Source: an uncultured Mesorhizobium sp. (GTDB lineage: Bacteria; Pseudomonadota; Alphaproteobacteria; Rhizobiales; Rhizobiaceae). Taken from it: DNA of 5,239 nt. The stretch lies in the NCBI GenBank assembly GCA_950071955.1, contig CATMOC010000309.1:1-5239 (forward strand), given 5' to 3'. A program made the translations under genes and the position numbers. Positions 5,090-5,239 of the stretch are shown here, in pieces (position 1 is the first letter of the stretch; the number at the start of each line of letters is the position of its first letter). The notes beneath the pieces are model-generated. The model ran no database searches, was not told the origin of the DNA, and worked only from the letters and a program-made list of their open reading frames with translations.

Positions 5090-5239
5090 CCCCGCCCCCC
5101 CCCCCCGGTGACGCCAGCCCCGCCTGCGGCGCGTCCTAATGCCTCGCCTTCGGCGATCCCAGGCTCCGGGCGACCCTCCGCTACCGCTGCTCCACCTCCG
5201 CCAAAACAGCCGACGCCCCCGCCTGCGGCCTCGTCTTTT
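5090..5239. repeat. GC-rich repeat tail with a C12 homopolymer
   Basis: This 150-base stretch has no recognisable protein on either strand. It begins next to a run of twelve C's (5095-5106), contains CGCCTGCGGC twice (5121-5130 and 5220-5229, 99 bases apart), and has a small hairpin TCGCC-TTC-GGCGA (5144-5156). The hairpin recalls the GCCCC-TTC-GGGGC stem inside xdhC. It looks like mosaic intergenic repeat DNA, but it ends at the window edge so its full extent is unknown. Confidence 0.5.

Overview
The window looks like chromosomal DNA of a high-GC alphaproteobacterium, most likely a member of the Hyphomicrobiales (Mesorhizobium/Phyllobacteriaceae-like). The evidence is the XdhA-XdhB-XdhC gene order and protein style, the strong G/C bias at third codon positions, and palindromic mosaic repeats of the kind common in rhizobial genomes. 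The genus is an inference and cannot be fixed from the sequence alone.

Layout: (1) Positions 3-560 hold the 3' part of xdhA, the FAD/iron-sulfur subunit of xanthine dehydrogenase. (2) Positions 560-2905 hold a complete xdhB, the molybdenum-cofactor subunit, translationally coupled to xdhA, with all the expected active-site residues present. (3) Positions 2906-3234 are a 329-base gap filled with inverted repeats and no convincing gene. (4) Positions 3235-4185 hold xdhC, the molybdenum-cofactor chaperone for XdhB. It carries an apparent in-frame palindromic repeat (about 3454-3579, 42 codons) just before its GQCCGG motif. (5) Positions 4197-4925 hold a toxin-first HigB/HigA type II toxin-antitoxin pair, with a candidate operator palindrome in front of it and an 11-base gene overlap. 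(6) On the minus strand, 4961-5089 encodes a nitroreductase-like C-terminus. Its similarity stops at a GC-rich, repeat-laden tail that begins with a run of 12 C's (5095-5106) and runs to the window end.

How it works together: XdhA and XdhB form the cytoplasmic enzyme that oxidises hypoxanthine and xanthine to urate with NAD+, and XdhC delivers the sulfurated molybdenum cofactor to XdhB. The higBA pair is an independent stability or stress module placed next to this purine catabolism operon.

The most unusual signals are the palindromic element that appears to have been accommodated inside the xdhC reading frame, the dense inverted repeats separating xdhB from xdhC, and the abrupt loss of the minus-strand gene next to the poly-C tract.
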